This document shows positions 4,871-12,777 of a stretch of DNA of 12,777 bases, piece after piece. Source of the stretch: DASPXY01 sp038227745 (GTDB lineage Bacteria > Planctomycetota > Planctomycetia > Gemmatales > Gemmataceae). Numbering within the stretch: the first letter of the stretch is position 1; every line of letters begins with the position of its first letter. The position numbers and the translations under genes were made by a program. The notes under the pieces were generated by a model. The model did no database searches. It had not been told where the DNA came from and worked only from the letters and a program-made list of their open reading frames with translations. The stretch is from the NCBI GenBank assembly GCA_038227745.1, contig JBBRPS010000238.1, positions 1-12,777 of the forward strand. The letters run 5' to 3'.

Positions 4871-7354
4871 TCACGGCACGCCTTCCCGGCCAGCCGCCGC
4901 GCGCCGGGCGGCCGCAAGGGCGGCCCAGGCCTCCCGGAGCTGTAGGCCCAGCGCCCGCCAGGCCGCGGGCCGGTCCCTGTCGCGCTCGACCTCGGCGAGG
5001 GCATCCCGGACACCTTTGAGGGTGGGCACGCCCTCGACCTGCAGCAGCGCCACCGACACGCGCGCCCGCCGCAGGGCCAGGTCGCGCTCCCGCGCCGCCC
5101 CGGCGGCGAGATCGACGGGGGGTGGCGCGGGAGTCTGCCGCTCGGCCGCGTCGTCCTGCCGATCCTGCTTCAGGACCTCGGCGGTGAGCCGGGCCGAAAC
5201 CTTGTGGGCGGCCGTCCACAATTTCGCCCTGTCTCCGGCGTCCAGCCAGGGGCTGCGCAGCAGTGCCTGCATGGAAAGCCAATCGGCGGGTCCGGCCTTA
5301 TCTCTTTTGCCGATCAGGACGCGCGCGGGCGCCTCCACCTGCGCCCCAAGCAGTTCCTTCATCCCCTCCCGCAAGGTCTCCGTCAGCTCGCCCAGCTTCC
5401 GCACCGTCCCCGCTGCCACCGCCCCCCCGGGTGGGGGCGTGGCGAGCCTGTCGAGCAGGTCGCAAGCCGCCCGGACCACCTGCTCCCACAGCCCGTCCGC
5501 GTCCCGCCGGGTGTCCAGGTACGGCGCGTAACTGGGCAGGCGGACCAGGGCGTCGGCGTGGGCCCGGTAAGCCTCGGCGAGGAGGCGGAGGTGCGCGCCG
5601 ACGACCTCGTACTCGCCCCGCGCGCCTTCCAGGGCAGCGGTCACAGCGCCCGCGTCGGCCCCGTCGGCGTTGAAGAGGAGGCGCTCGGCGGCCTGCCGGG
5701 AGGCGCGGGCGGCCTTGAGGCGATGCCGGACCCAGGGGAGCAGCCGCGTGTCGTCGGCGACCGCCTCGGCCGCGGCGGCCTTCCGCGCCAGTTGCAGGGC
5801 CACGCGCACCGCGGGCGCCGGCCAGTCCTTCTCGTCCACCTTCCACTCGGCGAGTCGCTTCACGAACTCCGTCTCCTCGTAGGCCGGGACTTGGGCGACG
5901 GCTTCCAGGAGCCGGGTCGCGAAGCGCAAGCGGTCCTGCCGGGGCTGCAGGTCCCGCATCGCCTCATGGAGGACCAGCCACGCCGGGTCGGAAGGCGGTT
6001 TGCCGTCGAACCGCTTGAGCAGCGCCGCCTTCTCGGTCTCGAGGCGCTCCAGGTCCTTCTCGGACGGCTTGGCGGCGGCGAGGACCTTGGCGGCCCGGAC
6101 GAGCAGGTCGCGGTACTGCGGCGCCACGGCGGTGAAGTCCGGCGGCGGCGTGCCGGCGAGCGCCGCGCGCGCCAGCGACGGCTTGCCCGGCGCTGGGCGA
6201 CCCGCTTGCTTCTTTTCCCGCTCCTCCTCCAGCTGCTTCAGCTTGTCCGCGAGTTCGGTCTCGACCTGGCCGGAGGCGATGCCCGCAGCCAGGTTGTGCT
6301 CCGCCCGCAGCAGGGCATTCTCGAGCTGCCGCAGCAGCGCCGGCGCGACGCGGACGGGGCGCTCGCCCCACCAGGCGTCGCGCTTCTGCCAGCCGGCCAG
6401 GAGCCATTTGGGGTAGGCAGGGTCCGCCCCGGGCGTGGGCGGATTGGCCTGGTCCGCCGGGCCGAGCAGGGCGAAGTCCTCGCCCGTGGTGAGGAACTGC
6501 GGCGTCTGCCGCGTGCCGCGCGTGCCCGCCGCCCACCGGCCGACGCGGGCCTGCACGAACCGGGCCAACTCGCGCACCGTGACGCGCCCGTTGCGGACGC
6601 CGGCCTTGCCATCTGCCGTGCAGCCGTCCGCGGCGCCCCGGAGGCCCTCGCGCAGGTAATACGCGAACGCCGAGTGGCCGAGATCCTCCGACGTGAGCGA
6701 GTGTTCCCCCGGCGCACAAGCCCACAGGACCTGCAGATCCTTGTCGTCGCGGACCGCGTTCTGCAGGAGGGCCTGGACGCGCCCCGTCAGGTCTTCGCCC
6801 AGCAGGCCCAGCCGGGGGTCGGTGAACGGCCGCATCAGGTCGAGGATCAGCAGCTTGTGCTTTGAACGGCAGCCCTTCAGAATGTCGCCCACGACGGTCA
6901 ACGGCAGCCAGGTCGATTCGTCCTCCAGGGTGGCGTTCCCCGGCAGGACGCAGACGGCCCCGTCGGAGCGAACGGCGGCGTGGGCGCAGAGGAAGACGAC
7001 GATGGGCCCCTCGGTCCGATCGCGGAACTTGCCGAGGGCCTCGCGCAGCAAGTTGCCCTGCTGGCTGGAGAAGGCCCGGGTGCTCTGCCAGGGGAGCGAC
7101 TCGAGGGCCTGCCGGTCCCGTTCGGCCCAGGCGTTGACGGGCACGCGCGACTCGTTGTACTCGTCGATCCAGATCCCCAAAAAGGCGGGCCGGGGGGGCT
7201 CGCTGAGGAAGAGGAGCCAGGCGGCAGTCGCGCCGAGCAGGGCCGCCAGGACCGCCAGGGCGACGTAGATTTGCCGGCGCCGGTGCGGCGCGGTCGGGGC
7301 CGGCCCGGAGGGGCGGGACTCGGACGGGCGCCAGAGGGGAGGGCGCTCGGACAT
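4871..7354 (-). CDS. Membrane-anchored pseudocaspase, VWA-less paralogue
   Basis: An 827-residue protein. A basic PHRRR segment precedes one transmembrane helix (about 29-50), so the remainder probably faces the periplasm. Residues 55-300 have the caspase (peptidase C14) layout: a strand with VVFLCAHA, then VCVLPGNA, KLLILDLM, LQVLWACAPGE, and FAYYLREGLRGAAD followed by VTVRELARFV. His125 is in the His position but is followed by Ala, not Gly, and the cysteine position after the ILD strand is Met174, so proteolysis is not expected. Residues 335-385 look like a coiled coil; residues 400-827 are helical. Blocks 557-613 and 691-729 match residues 584-640 and 719-757 of the protein encoded upstream, so the two are paralogues; this one ends before the VWA part begins. 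The start at 7354 has AAGGGGA about 6 nt upstream; the open frame beyond it (to 7429) reads through a 7-nt repeat and should not be annotated. Probably in one transcript with the upstream gene, 103 bp away. Confidence 0.87.
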   Translation of the reverse strand: MSERPPLWRPSESRPSGPAPTAPHRRRQIYVALAVLAALLGATAAWLLFLSEPPRPAFLGIWIDEYNESRVPVNAWAERDRQALESLPWQSTRAFSSQQGNLLREALGKFRDRTEGPIVVFLCAHAAVRSDGAVCVLPGNATLEDESTWLPLTVVGDILKGCRSKHKLLILDLMRPFTDPRLGLLGEDLTGRVQALLQNAVRDDKDLQVLWACAPGEHSLTSEDLGHSAFAYYLREGLRGAADGCTADGKAGVRNGRVTVRELARFVQARVGRWAAGTRGTRQTPQFLTTGEDFALLGPADQANPPTPGADPAYPKWLLAGWQKRDAWWGERPVRVAPALLRQLENALLRAEHNLAAGIASGQVETELADKLKQLEEEREKKQAGRPAPGKPSLARAALAGTPPPDFTAVAPQYRDLLVRAAKVLAAAKPSEKDLERLETEKAALLKRFDGKPPSDPAWLVLHEAMRDLQPRQDRLRFATRLLEAVAQVPAYEETEFVKRLAEWKVDEKDWPAPAVRVALQLARKAAAAEAVADDTRLLPWVRHRLKAARASRQAAERLLFNADGADAGAVTAALEGARGEYEVVGAHLRLLAEAYRAHADALVRLPSYAPYLDTRRDADGLWEQVVRAACDLLDRLATPPPGGAVAAGTVRKLGELTETLREGMKELLGAQVEAPARVLIGKRDKAGPADWLSMQALLRSPWLDAGDRAKLWTAAHKVSARLTAEVLKQDRQDDAAERQTPAPPPVDLAAGAARERDLALRRARVSVALLQVEGVPTLKGVRDALAEVERDRDRPAAWRALGLQLREAWAALAAARRAAAGREGVP

Positions 7355-7369
7355 GGACGGTCCCCTTGT

Positions 7370-7444
<75 letters not shown>

Positions 7445-7457
7445 TCCCCAGGCACTC

Positions 7458-10400
7458 CTACTGCGGCCGCGGCCGCGGGCGGTCGTCCGGAGGCCCCAGC
7501 TCGTCGATCCGGACGTGGTGCCCCGAGCGGCGGGCCGCCTCGCGGAACGCCTCCACCCCGATCACGCTCAGGGTTTCGATCTGCTGGCGCGCCTGCTGCT
7601 CCGTGTACTCCCAGAAAATGCCGGTGTACTTGCCCGCCCGGCTGTAGAAGCGGTGCTCCTGCCCGCCCTCGTAGCCGGGCAGCTGGACCAGGACCTCGTT
7701 CTCCTTGCCCGGCGGGTAGCGCAGCCGCACCACGAAGCACTTGACCTGGCGGCGTTTGCCGTCGTAAGTGTCCACCTCGTGGTCCTCGACCCCCAGGGTC
7801 AGGAGCTGCACGCGGGCGGGCCCCTGCTTATTACCCAGCGAAACCTCCAGGTCTGCCGCCGCCGGCAGAGGCTTGAGGGTATTGTCGAAGTGAGTGTTCT
7901 TGCGCAGGACGATGGCGGTCTTTGGCTCGTCGATGGACCAGAAGGCCTCCAGCACGGGCGCCGCCGACTGCCGCCACGGCCGCACCTGCAAGTTCCAGGT
8001 TGGGGCGGCGTAGTCGGCCAGCGGGTGGAAGCGCAGGGTGGGGAGCGCCTTGGTGCCGGCCGGCGGCGTCACCCGGAAGAGGATCAGGCCGGGCGTGACC
8101 TGGCTGAGCGTGCCGGTGCCGTCGAACTCCCGGTCGCTGAGCTTCTCGATGGCGACGGTCATCTGCACCGCGTCCTCCCGCTGCAGCCCCTGGTTCTGCA
8201 GGACCGTCACCAGCCAGTCCTTCGCCGCCGCCGCCTTGCGCAGATAGCGCGCGCCGGGGTATGCGTTCTCCACCGGGTCGGGCTGGAATACGAAGAGGCC
8301 GGAGGGCTTCCCGTAGAGGTCCAGGCGCAGCCGGTCGCCCCGGTCGATTTTCACCTTCTGGCGCAGCTGCGTACGTTCGACGTTCACCCAGTAGTACCCC
8401 GGGTCCAGGTCGGCCCAGTGCGAGTTGGCGCCCAGCTCGCTGATGTCCACGCCCTGCCGGTACTTCTTGACCAGGCGGCCGCTGCTGCCCTCCTCCAGCG
8501 TGAAGAACAGCCGCTGTTTCAGCGATGCCCGCAGCGCCTCGATCAAGTCGGCGGTCTTCGAGACGTCGAAGAAGCGGCCCTTGGTGCGCAGCCGCTCCAG
8601 CGGCACCTTGAACTGGCGCTTGACCTCGTCCAGTTCGCCCGGGGGGAGCTGGAAGCCGATCACGCGGATGGCCACGTCGGTGTCCTTGTAGGTCTTCTCC
8701 AGGTATTTCGGAATCGTCAGCTTTCCCCCGGGATTGAGTTCCTTGTCCCACTTAAGGCCATTCTTCTCGAAGCGGTTGTCCTGGCCATCGGTGAGGATCA
8801 CCAGGTTCTTCAACCCCAAGTGTTCCTGCAGCTTTTCCATGGCGCGCACCATGCTGCGCACGATGGGGGTCTCGTTCCACGCGACCAGCTTCTGGACCCG
8901 CGCCTGGAGTTTAGCCATGTCGATCGCCCTGTCCCACTTCTTCGTGGAGTAGACAACCTGGATGGTTTTCTCCGGGTCCCATTGCCGCATGTCCTCCCGC
9001 GTATCGAGATTGACCGCGTGCGAGAAGGCCCACAGGGTGAGTTGGGTCCCCTTGGGGAGGGCAGCGAGCACCTCGTCCAGGGCGCGTTTGGCCTCGACGA
9101 AGCGGGTAATGGCCGCCCCCTCCGGGTAATTCATGCTGCCGGAGCAGTCGAGGACGACGGCGATGGCCCCGGTCCCCTCCGCGTACCTGGCGTAGACGTT
9201 CCGCGGCGTCTGCACGGCGATCTTGCCCCCCGGCGGCATGTCGGGCAGGGCGGCGGCGGCGTCGGGCAGGGCGTAGTCCTCGACCACGGCCTCGGCCAGC
9301 GGCCGGTGCCCGCGGAACAGACCGTGGACCACCTGCCGGCCGGGCTCCTTGCCCGGCAACTGCCCGCGTCGCTGGCGGACGAGCGAGTAGGACACGGGGG
9401 AGTTGTCCTTCGCGTCGGGCCAGATCCGCGGCTGGACGTGCCGGACCGTGCCCTTGTCGGCGCGCGGCTTGAGGAAGGCGGTGTCGCCAGTCAGTTCCGC
9501 CCACAGAATGGGGTGGCCGGGCGGCGGTTCCTCCAGTAACGCCGGTGCCTGCACGGCGTAGGACAGCGGCAACTCCGGTTCGTCCGTCAGCCACAGCGAC
9601 GTCTTGCCGATCTCGAACCGCCGGCCGTCCAGGGACCAGGCCACGACCGGCACGCGCTTCTCGTCCTCGAGTTCTTTTTGCAGTCCGGCGACGCGCCCGA
9701 GCCGGTTCGCAGGCTGCTTGGGCGCGCCGGCCTCGCCCCCCGCGAGGACGGCGCCGGCGTCCTCGACGAACACCTGGCCGGCGGCGCGGTAGTACGGCAG
9801 GGCGCGGGGGGACTCCGCGGCCCAGAAGTCCAGCGACGTGCGCCGGGCCTGCCGGCAGAGCAGGTCGTGCAGCTGCAGCCGGCGCTGCTCCTCGAGCGGG
9901 TCCAGGGCCAGCCAGGGCACCGCCGACCCCGGCAGCCGCCGTGCCAGGGCCGCCGCCGCGCGGGCCAGCGCCAGGGCCTTCTCCGGCTCCTCCTTGCGCG
10001 CCGCCGCCACCTTCCCGTCGAGCAGCGCGGGCAGGCGGTTCCAGCGGCCGGACACCTCGTCGCCGGCCTGGTTCATATCCTGCTCCCAGCCGGTGTTGCG
10101 CAAGGCCTCGACGGCCTCGTCGGTGACCTTGTAGACGGCTCGGCCCTTCTCGGCCGTGAAGGCGTCCTCGCCGAGCACGGCGAGGGCGAGCTTCCCCTGG
10201 GCGCGCGCCTGCGCGCGGGCTAGCCGCCGCGCCTGCTCGGCGCTCATCACCTGGTCGCCGCCCTCCTTCTCGGTGTGCCGGTGGAGTTCCCAGGAGATCT
10301 CGCGCAGTTTGCCCAGCAGCTTGCCCCGCGTGTCCGGGGGGATGAAGGGCACCGCGAGCAGGCCGTCGATCTTGTGCCAGTTCTCCGGCAGGACGGCGTA

Positions 10401-12536
10401 CTTTTTCGGGTCGCAGAAGGCCGCGAACTCCTGCGCCCGCTCCCCGAACCCCTTCGCCACGGCCTCCGTCAGCTTGACGAGGGCGGGGCCGGTTTCCGGG
10501 TCCAGCTGGCGCAGCCCCCGGTCGAGCTCGTGCGCCGCCTGCCAGAGGCGGAGGTCTCCCTCGACGCGGTCGTTGAAGGCGTTGGGCTGCGCCGGGTCGA
10601 AGGGCTGCCCGGCAGTCCACTGCGAGTAGTAGGGCAAGCTGGCCAGGACCTCGTCGCGCTGCCGCAGCGCCTTGCGCAGGGCCAGCGCCGCCCGCTGGGC
10701 CTTCTGATACAGGCCGACGGCCTCCTTCAGGTGCCCCGCGGCCTTGCCCCAGTCGCCCTCCGCGGAGGCGAACAGCAGGTCCTCCCCCGGGCGGCGCGCA
10801 CGGTCGGCGTCGTCGACCAGCTTGAGGATCGCGGGGGAAAGCTGCTCGCTGTACGGCGGCTCGGCGGGGACGGCCTCCGTATCGACGTTCAGGCCCAGGG
10901 CCGCTTCCTCCGCGGTGCGGCGCAGCCGGAGGAACTCCTTGACGGTCGCCCACGGCGGCTGTGGTATCAGGTCGCGCGCGAGCATCACCGCGTAGTGGGC
11001 CTCGGCCGGCCGGGGCGCCGACACGTCCTCGCGCGCCGCCAGCAGGGCGGCCACCTGCTTGAGGTCGCGCTCCGCCTCGGCCTCCGCCTGGCGCAGCAGC
11101 AGGCCGCTCAGGCGCACGCGCAGCAACTGTCGCTGCCACGGGTCCTTCTCCTCGGCCACCCACTTCGCCACCTGGTCGCGGACCGGCTCGGACTGGTCGC
11201 CCTTGCCCCACAGTTCCCGGAGTTCCCGCGCCCGCTTGCTGTCGTCCGCAATCGGCGCCCCATAGCCGAGGGCGGTCGGCATGGCGAGCGTCCCCAGGGC
11301 AGAGTAGAGCTTGCGCGACCGGGCCGCGGCGATCTTCTTCGCCAGCGGGGCGGCCGCCTCGGCCAGCAGGCGCTCTGCCGTGGTGCGGTCGTCGGCGCGC
11401 ACGAGTTGCTCGCAGCGCAGCAGGGTCTCGAGGTACTGTCGCCACAGGTGCGGCGTGTAGACGAAAGGCGGCGGCGTCGCCCGCCCCAGCGCGGCGCACT
11501 CGGCCCAGGCCTTCTCCAGCTCCAGCGGCGCCTCGAACCGTCCGACCAGCATCGCGTCGGGCGGCCGGTAGCGGTCCTCGACGCCGATGAGCTCGATGCC
11601 GCGGGCGCGGTCGTCGCCGCCGAGCAGGACGGGCGTCTGCAGGGCGCTGCGGTTGTGCCGCGCCCAGAGCTTGACCTTCTTCTGGACGTACTCGGCAAGC
11701 CCCAGGGCGTTGACGCGGCGGGTGCCCTCGTCGGCGGCGCCGCGCAGGCCCTCCAGGACGTGGTGGCCGAAGATCGACTGCCGCCACTCCTCCGACACCC
11801 ACGAGCGCTGGTCCTCGGCGCTGGCGCTGAGCACGATCAGGCCGGGGAACTCCTCGATGAGCGGCTTCAGGTCCTGCAGTTTGTGGGCGAAGTCGTTGTG
11901 GAAGACGCCGAGCGGCCAGGAGGCGGCCACCTGGGTCGCATCGAGGATGAGGAGCTTCTTGGTGCCCGCCGGGAGGGTGCCGAGCTGCTTGAGGATCTCC
12001 GGGAGGCGGACGCGGCTGCGGGTGGGGTCGCGGGGGTCGGCGTCCTGGGGGAGGAGGTACGGGCCTACCTCGTCGGCGGCGCCGTGGGCGGCGAGGTACA
12101 GCACCACGGTCGGCTCCTTGCAGTCCTTCAGCCCCTCTTTGAGAGCGGCCAGGTCGCCGGTCAGATCGCCCTGGCGGACCTCGAGCTTGTCGTTGGCCCG
12201 GGCCCAGTCGGCGAGCCGGGCGGCAGTGGTCTTGCCGGGGACGTTGTGCGGGACGGCGAGGTTGGTCTCGTAGGCGGCGCTGAGCACCACGAGGCGGAAC
12301 GGCTTGACGGGCCGCAGCCAGAGGATAATCCAGGTCATGGCGCCGATGACGACGGCGAACACCAGGCCGGCGAGGGCGAGCTGGCTTTTGCGCGACCAGG
12401 GCTGTTTCGCCGCCGCGGCCGCCGCGGGGGAGGCGTCGGCGGCGCCCTTCCAGGCCGGGCCGCTCTTGGCGGGGCCGCCCGACGGGGTGGCGTTTTTCCA
12501 GGACCGCTGCGGCGGTCGGGGTTGTTCGTCGGGCAT
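7458..12536 (-). CDS. Giant membrane-anchored pseudocaspase-VWA protein
   Basis: A 1692-residue protein. An Ala/Pro-rich tail and WSRK precede one transmembrane helix (about 52-74), suggesting N-in topology with the bulk outside the cytoplasm. Residues 80-320 have the caspase (peptidase C14) fold order: VVLYLAAHG (His151-Gly152), YLLPQDAD, KLLILDAT, LIVLSASAEDQR and FGHHVLEGLRGAAD. The cysteine position after LILDA is Thr201, so the usual Cys/His dyad is incomplete. Residues 320-950 are mainly helical and resemble TPR-like solenoids; a beta-rich stretch follows to about 1110. The VWA domain (about 1122-1340) has a complete MIDAS: DCSGS at 1130-1134, Thr1223 and Asp1250 in ILTDGQDN, so metal-dependent ligand binding is likely. 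Residues 1340-1692 are beta-rich and unrecognised. The start is set by GAGG 7 nt upstream and by the transmembrane segment; the open frame continues to 12773 without coding features. A scaffold or sensor role in the envelope is inference. Confidence 0.87.
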   Translation of the reverse strand: MPDEQPRPPQRSWKNATPSGGPAKSGPAWKGAADASPAAAAAAKQPWSRKSQLALAGLVFAVVIGAMTWIILWLRPVKPFRLVVLSAAYETNLAVPHNVPGKTTAARLADWARANDKLEVRQGDLTGDLAALKEGLKDCKEPTVVLYLAAHGAADEVGPYLLPQDADPRDPTRSRVRLPEILKQLGTLPAGTKKLLILDATQVAASWPLGVFHNDFAHKLQDLKPLIEEFPGLIVLSASAEDQRSWVSEEWRQSIFGHHVLEGLRGAADEGTRRVNALGLAEYVQKKVKLWARHNRSALQTPVLLGGDDRARGIELIGVEDRYRPPDAMLVGRFEAPLELEKAWAECAALGRATPPPFVYTPHLWRQYLETLLRCEQLVRADDRTTAERLLAEAAAPLAKKIAAARSRKLYSALGTLAMPTALGYGAPIADDSKRARELRELWGKGDQSEPVRDQVAKWVAEEKDPWQRQLLRVRLSGLLLRQAEAEAERDLKQVAALLAAREDVSAPRPAEAHYAVMLARDLIPQPPWATVKEFLRLRRTAEEAALGLNVDTEAVPAEPPYSEQLSPAILKLVDDADRARRPGEDLLFASAEGDWGKAAGHLKEAVGLYQKAQRAALALRKALRQRDEVLASLPYYSQWTAGQPFDPAQPNAFNDRVEGDLRLWQAAHELDRGLRQLDPETGPALVKLTEAVAKGFGERAQEFAAFCDPKKYAVLPENWHKIDGLLAVPFIPPDTRGKLLGKLREISWELHRHTEKEGGDQVMSAEQARRLARAQARAQGKLALAVLGEDAFTAEKGRAVYKVTDEAVEALRNTGWEQDMNQAGDEVSGRWNRLPALLDGKVAAARKEEPEKALALARAAAALARRLPGSAVPWLALDPLEEQRRLQLHDLLCRQARRTSLDFWAAESPRALPYYRAAGQVFVEDAGAVLAGGEAGAPKQPANRLGRVAGLQKELEDEKRVPVVAWSLDGRRFEIGKTSLWLTDEPELPLSYAVQAPALLEEPPPGHPILWAELTGDTAFLKPRADKGTVRHVQPRIWPDAKDNSPVSYSLVRQRRGQLPGKEPGRQVVHGLFRGHRPLAEAVVEDYALPDAAAALPDMPPGGKIAVQTPRNVYARYAEGTGAIAVVLDCSGSMNYPEGAAITRFVEAKRALDEVLAALPKGTQLTLWAFSHAVNLDTREDMRQWDPEKTIQVVYSTKKWDRAIDMAKLQARVQKLVAWNETPIVRSMVRAMEKLQEHLGLKNLVILTDGQDNRFEKNGLKWDKELNPGGKLTIPKYLEKTYKDTDVAIRVIGFQLPPGELDEVKRQFKVPLERLRTKGRFFDVSKTADLIEALRASLKQRLFFTLEEGSSGRLVKKYRQGVDISELGANSHWADLDPGYYWVNVERTQLRQKVKIDRGDRLRLDLYGKPSGLFVFQPDPVENAYPGARYLRKAAAAKDWLVTVLQNQGLQREDAVQMTVAIEKLSDREFDGTGTLSQVTPGLILFRVTPPAGTKALPTLRFHPLADYAAPTWNLQVRPWRQSAAPVLEAFWSIDEPKTAIVLRKNTHFDNTLKPLPAAADLEVSLGNKQGPARVQLLTLGVEDHEVDTYDGKRRQVKCFVVRLRYPPGKENEVLVQLPGYEGGQEHRFYSRAGKYTGIFWEYTEQQARQQIETLSVIGVEAFREAARRSGHHVRIDELGPPDDRPRPRPQ

Positions 12537-12591
12537 GAGGGAACCTCGTGAGGGGCTGTCGGGAGCTGCCGCGTCCATCAAAGTAGCGGTT

Positions 12592-12621
12592 ATCATAGCA
12601 CCGACCCCGCGCCACAAGCAA
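12592..12621 (-). promoter_or_regulatory. Candidate sigma-70-type promoter for the giant gene
   Basis: On the minus strand TTGCTT (12621-12616) and TATGAT (12597-12592) are separated by 18 nt. The -10 box matches the consensus at 5 of 6 positions, the -35 box at 3 of 6. Transcription would start about 45-50 nt before the ATG at 12536. It is the best such pair near any gene in the window, but a single -10-like word can occur by chance. Confidence 0.35.
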
Positions 12622-12663
12622 CCGTGATGGCAGGACCTCAGGGTTGAGGAACCGCCGTGGCAG

Positions 12664-12709
12664 GCGCCGGGCAGCGCAGCTGCGCGGGCGCCTCGGCACT
12701 GCCCGGCGC
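12664..12709. repeat. GC-rich inverted repeat enclosing a palindrome
   Basis: An 11-bp perfect inverted repeat (GCGCCGGGCAG at 12664-12674 with its complement at 12699-12709) encloses a 24-nt centre that contains the 10-bp palindrome CGCAGCTGCG (12675-12684). No T-run follows on either strand, so it is not a typical terminator. It may be a dispersed repeat or the end structure of an upstream transcript. Confidence 0.6.
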
Positions 12710-12777
12710 GCAATCCGGACGCCCCCGCCCTGCGGCGGCCTCTGCGGAACATCTGTGGAAGACGCTGCGTCACCCGG

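Larger units (their letters stand above)
12537..12777. other. Upstream region of the giant gene
   Basis: This stretch is open on the minus strand, but the frame has no domain character, and I treat it as the leader and promoter region of the giant gene. It holds a candidate promoter (12592-12621), a small hairpin CCTC-GT-GAGG over the ribosome binding site (12544-12553), and a GC-rich inverted repeat (12664-12709). The end of a neighbouring gene may lie beyond the window edge. Confidence 0.5.

Noticed and set aside
10275..12551. 758-codon plus-strand open frame, with similar ones at 7392-9539 and 5204-6865
   Set aside because: All lie antisense to the two pseudocaspase genes, whose minus-strand frames carry the caspase fold and the VWA MIDAS. 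The plus-strand products are low-complexity Arg/Gly/Leu.
12537..12773. Upstream extension of the giant gene by 79 codons
   Set aside because: The extension is Arg/Gly/Ala-rich with no domain character and would contain the candidate promoter; the ATG at 12536 has a GAGG and is followed by a normal cytoplasmic tail and transmembrane helix.

Overview
The window looks like part of a planctomycete chromosome, most likely the Gemmataceae or a near relative. The evidence is very high GC with strongly GC-biased third codon positions, a DUF1559-type prepilin start, a tyrosine/cysteine-rich secreted protein with YYEPV-type repeats, secreted proteins with carboxypeptidase-regulatory-like tails, and very large caspase-fold/VWA proteins. 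All five supported genes lie on the minus strand, so they are read from high to low coordinates. No RNA gene, CRISPR array, integrase or transposase is visible.

Layout in transcription order. A 1692-residue membrane-anchored protein (12536 to 7458) has one N-terminal transmembrane segment, a caspase-fold domain, a long helical region, a VWA domain with an intact MIDAS, and about 350 uncharacterised C-terminal residues. After a 103-bp gap built of heptamer repeats comes an 827-residue paralogue (7354 to 4871) with the same anchor, caspase fold and helical region but no VWA half. A 366-bp gap then holds a 207-bp near-perfect inverted repeat and a Rho-independent terminator lying directly in front of the next gene. 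That gene (4504 to 2570) encodes a secreted 644-residue protein ending in a carboxypeptidase-regulatory-like domain. A 395-bp gap with a nested palindrome follows, then a 359-residue secreted Tyr/Cys-repeat protein (2174 to 1095) ending in a similar domain and followed by a clear terminator. A 933-bp gap without a convincing gene separates these from the 5' end of a DUF1559/prepilin-type gene (161 to 1), which runs off the window.

In both caspase-fold proteins the catalytic cysteine position is occupied by another residue (Thr201 in one, Met174 in the other). The histidine is present, but in the smaller protein the following glycine is Ala. The pair therefore looks like non-proteolytic pseudocaspases. 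Positive charges before the single transmembrane segment suggest that the large C-terminal parts face the periplasm. Together with the two secreted proteins, this suggests an envelope-associated binding or scaffold set. That functional reading is inference; the sequence does not establish a partner or a pathway.
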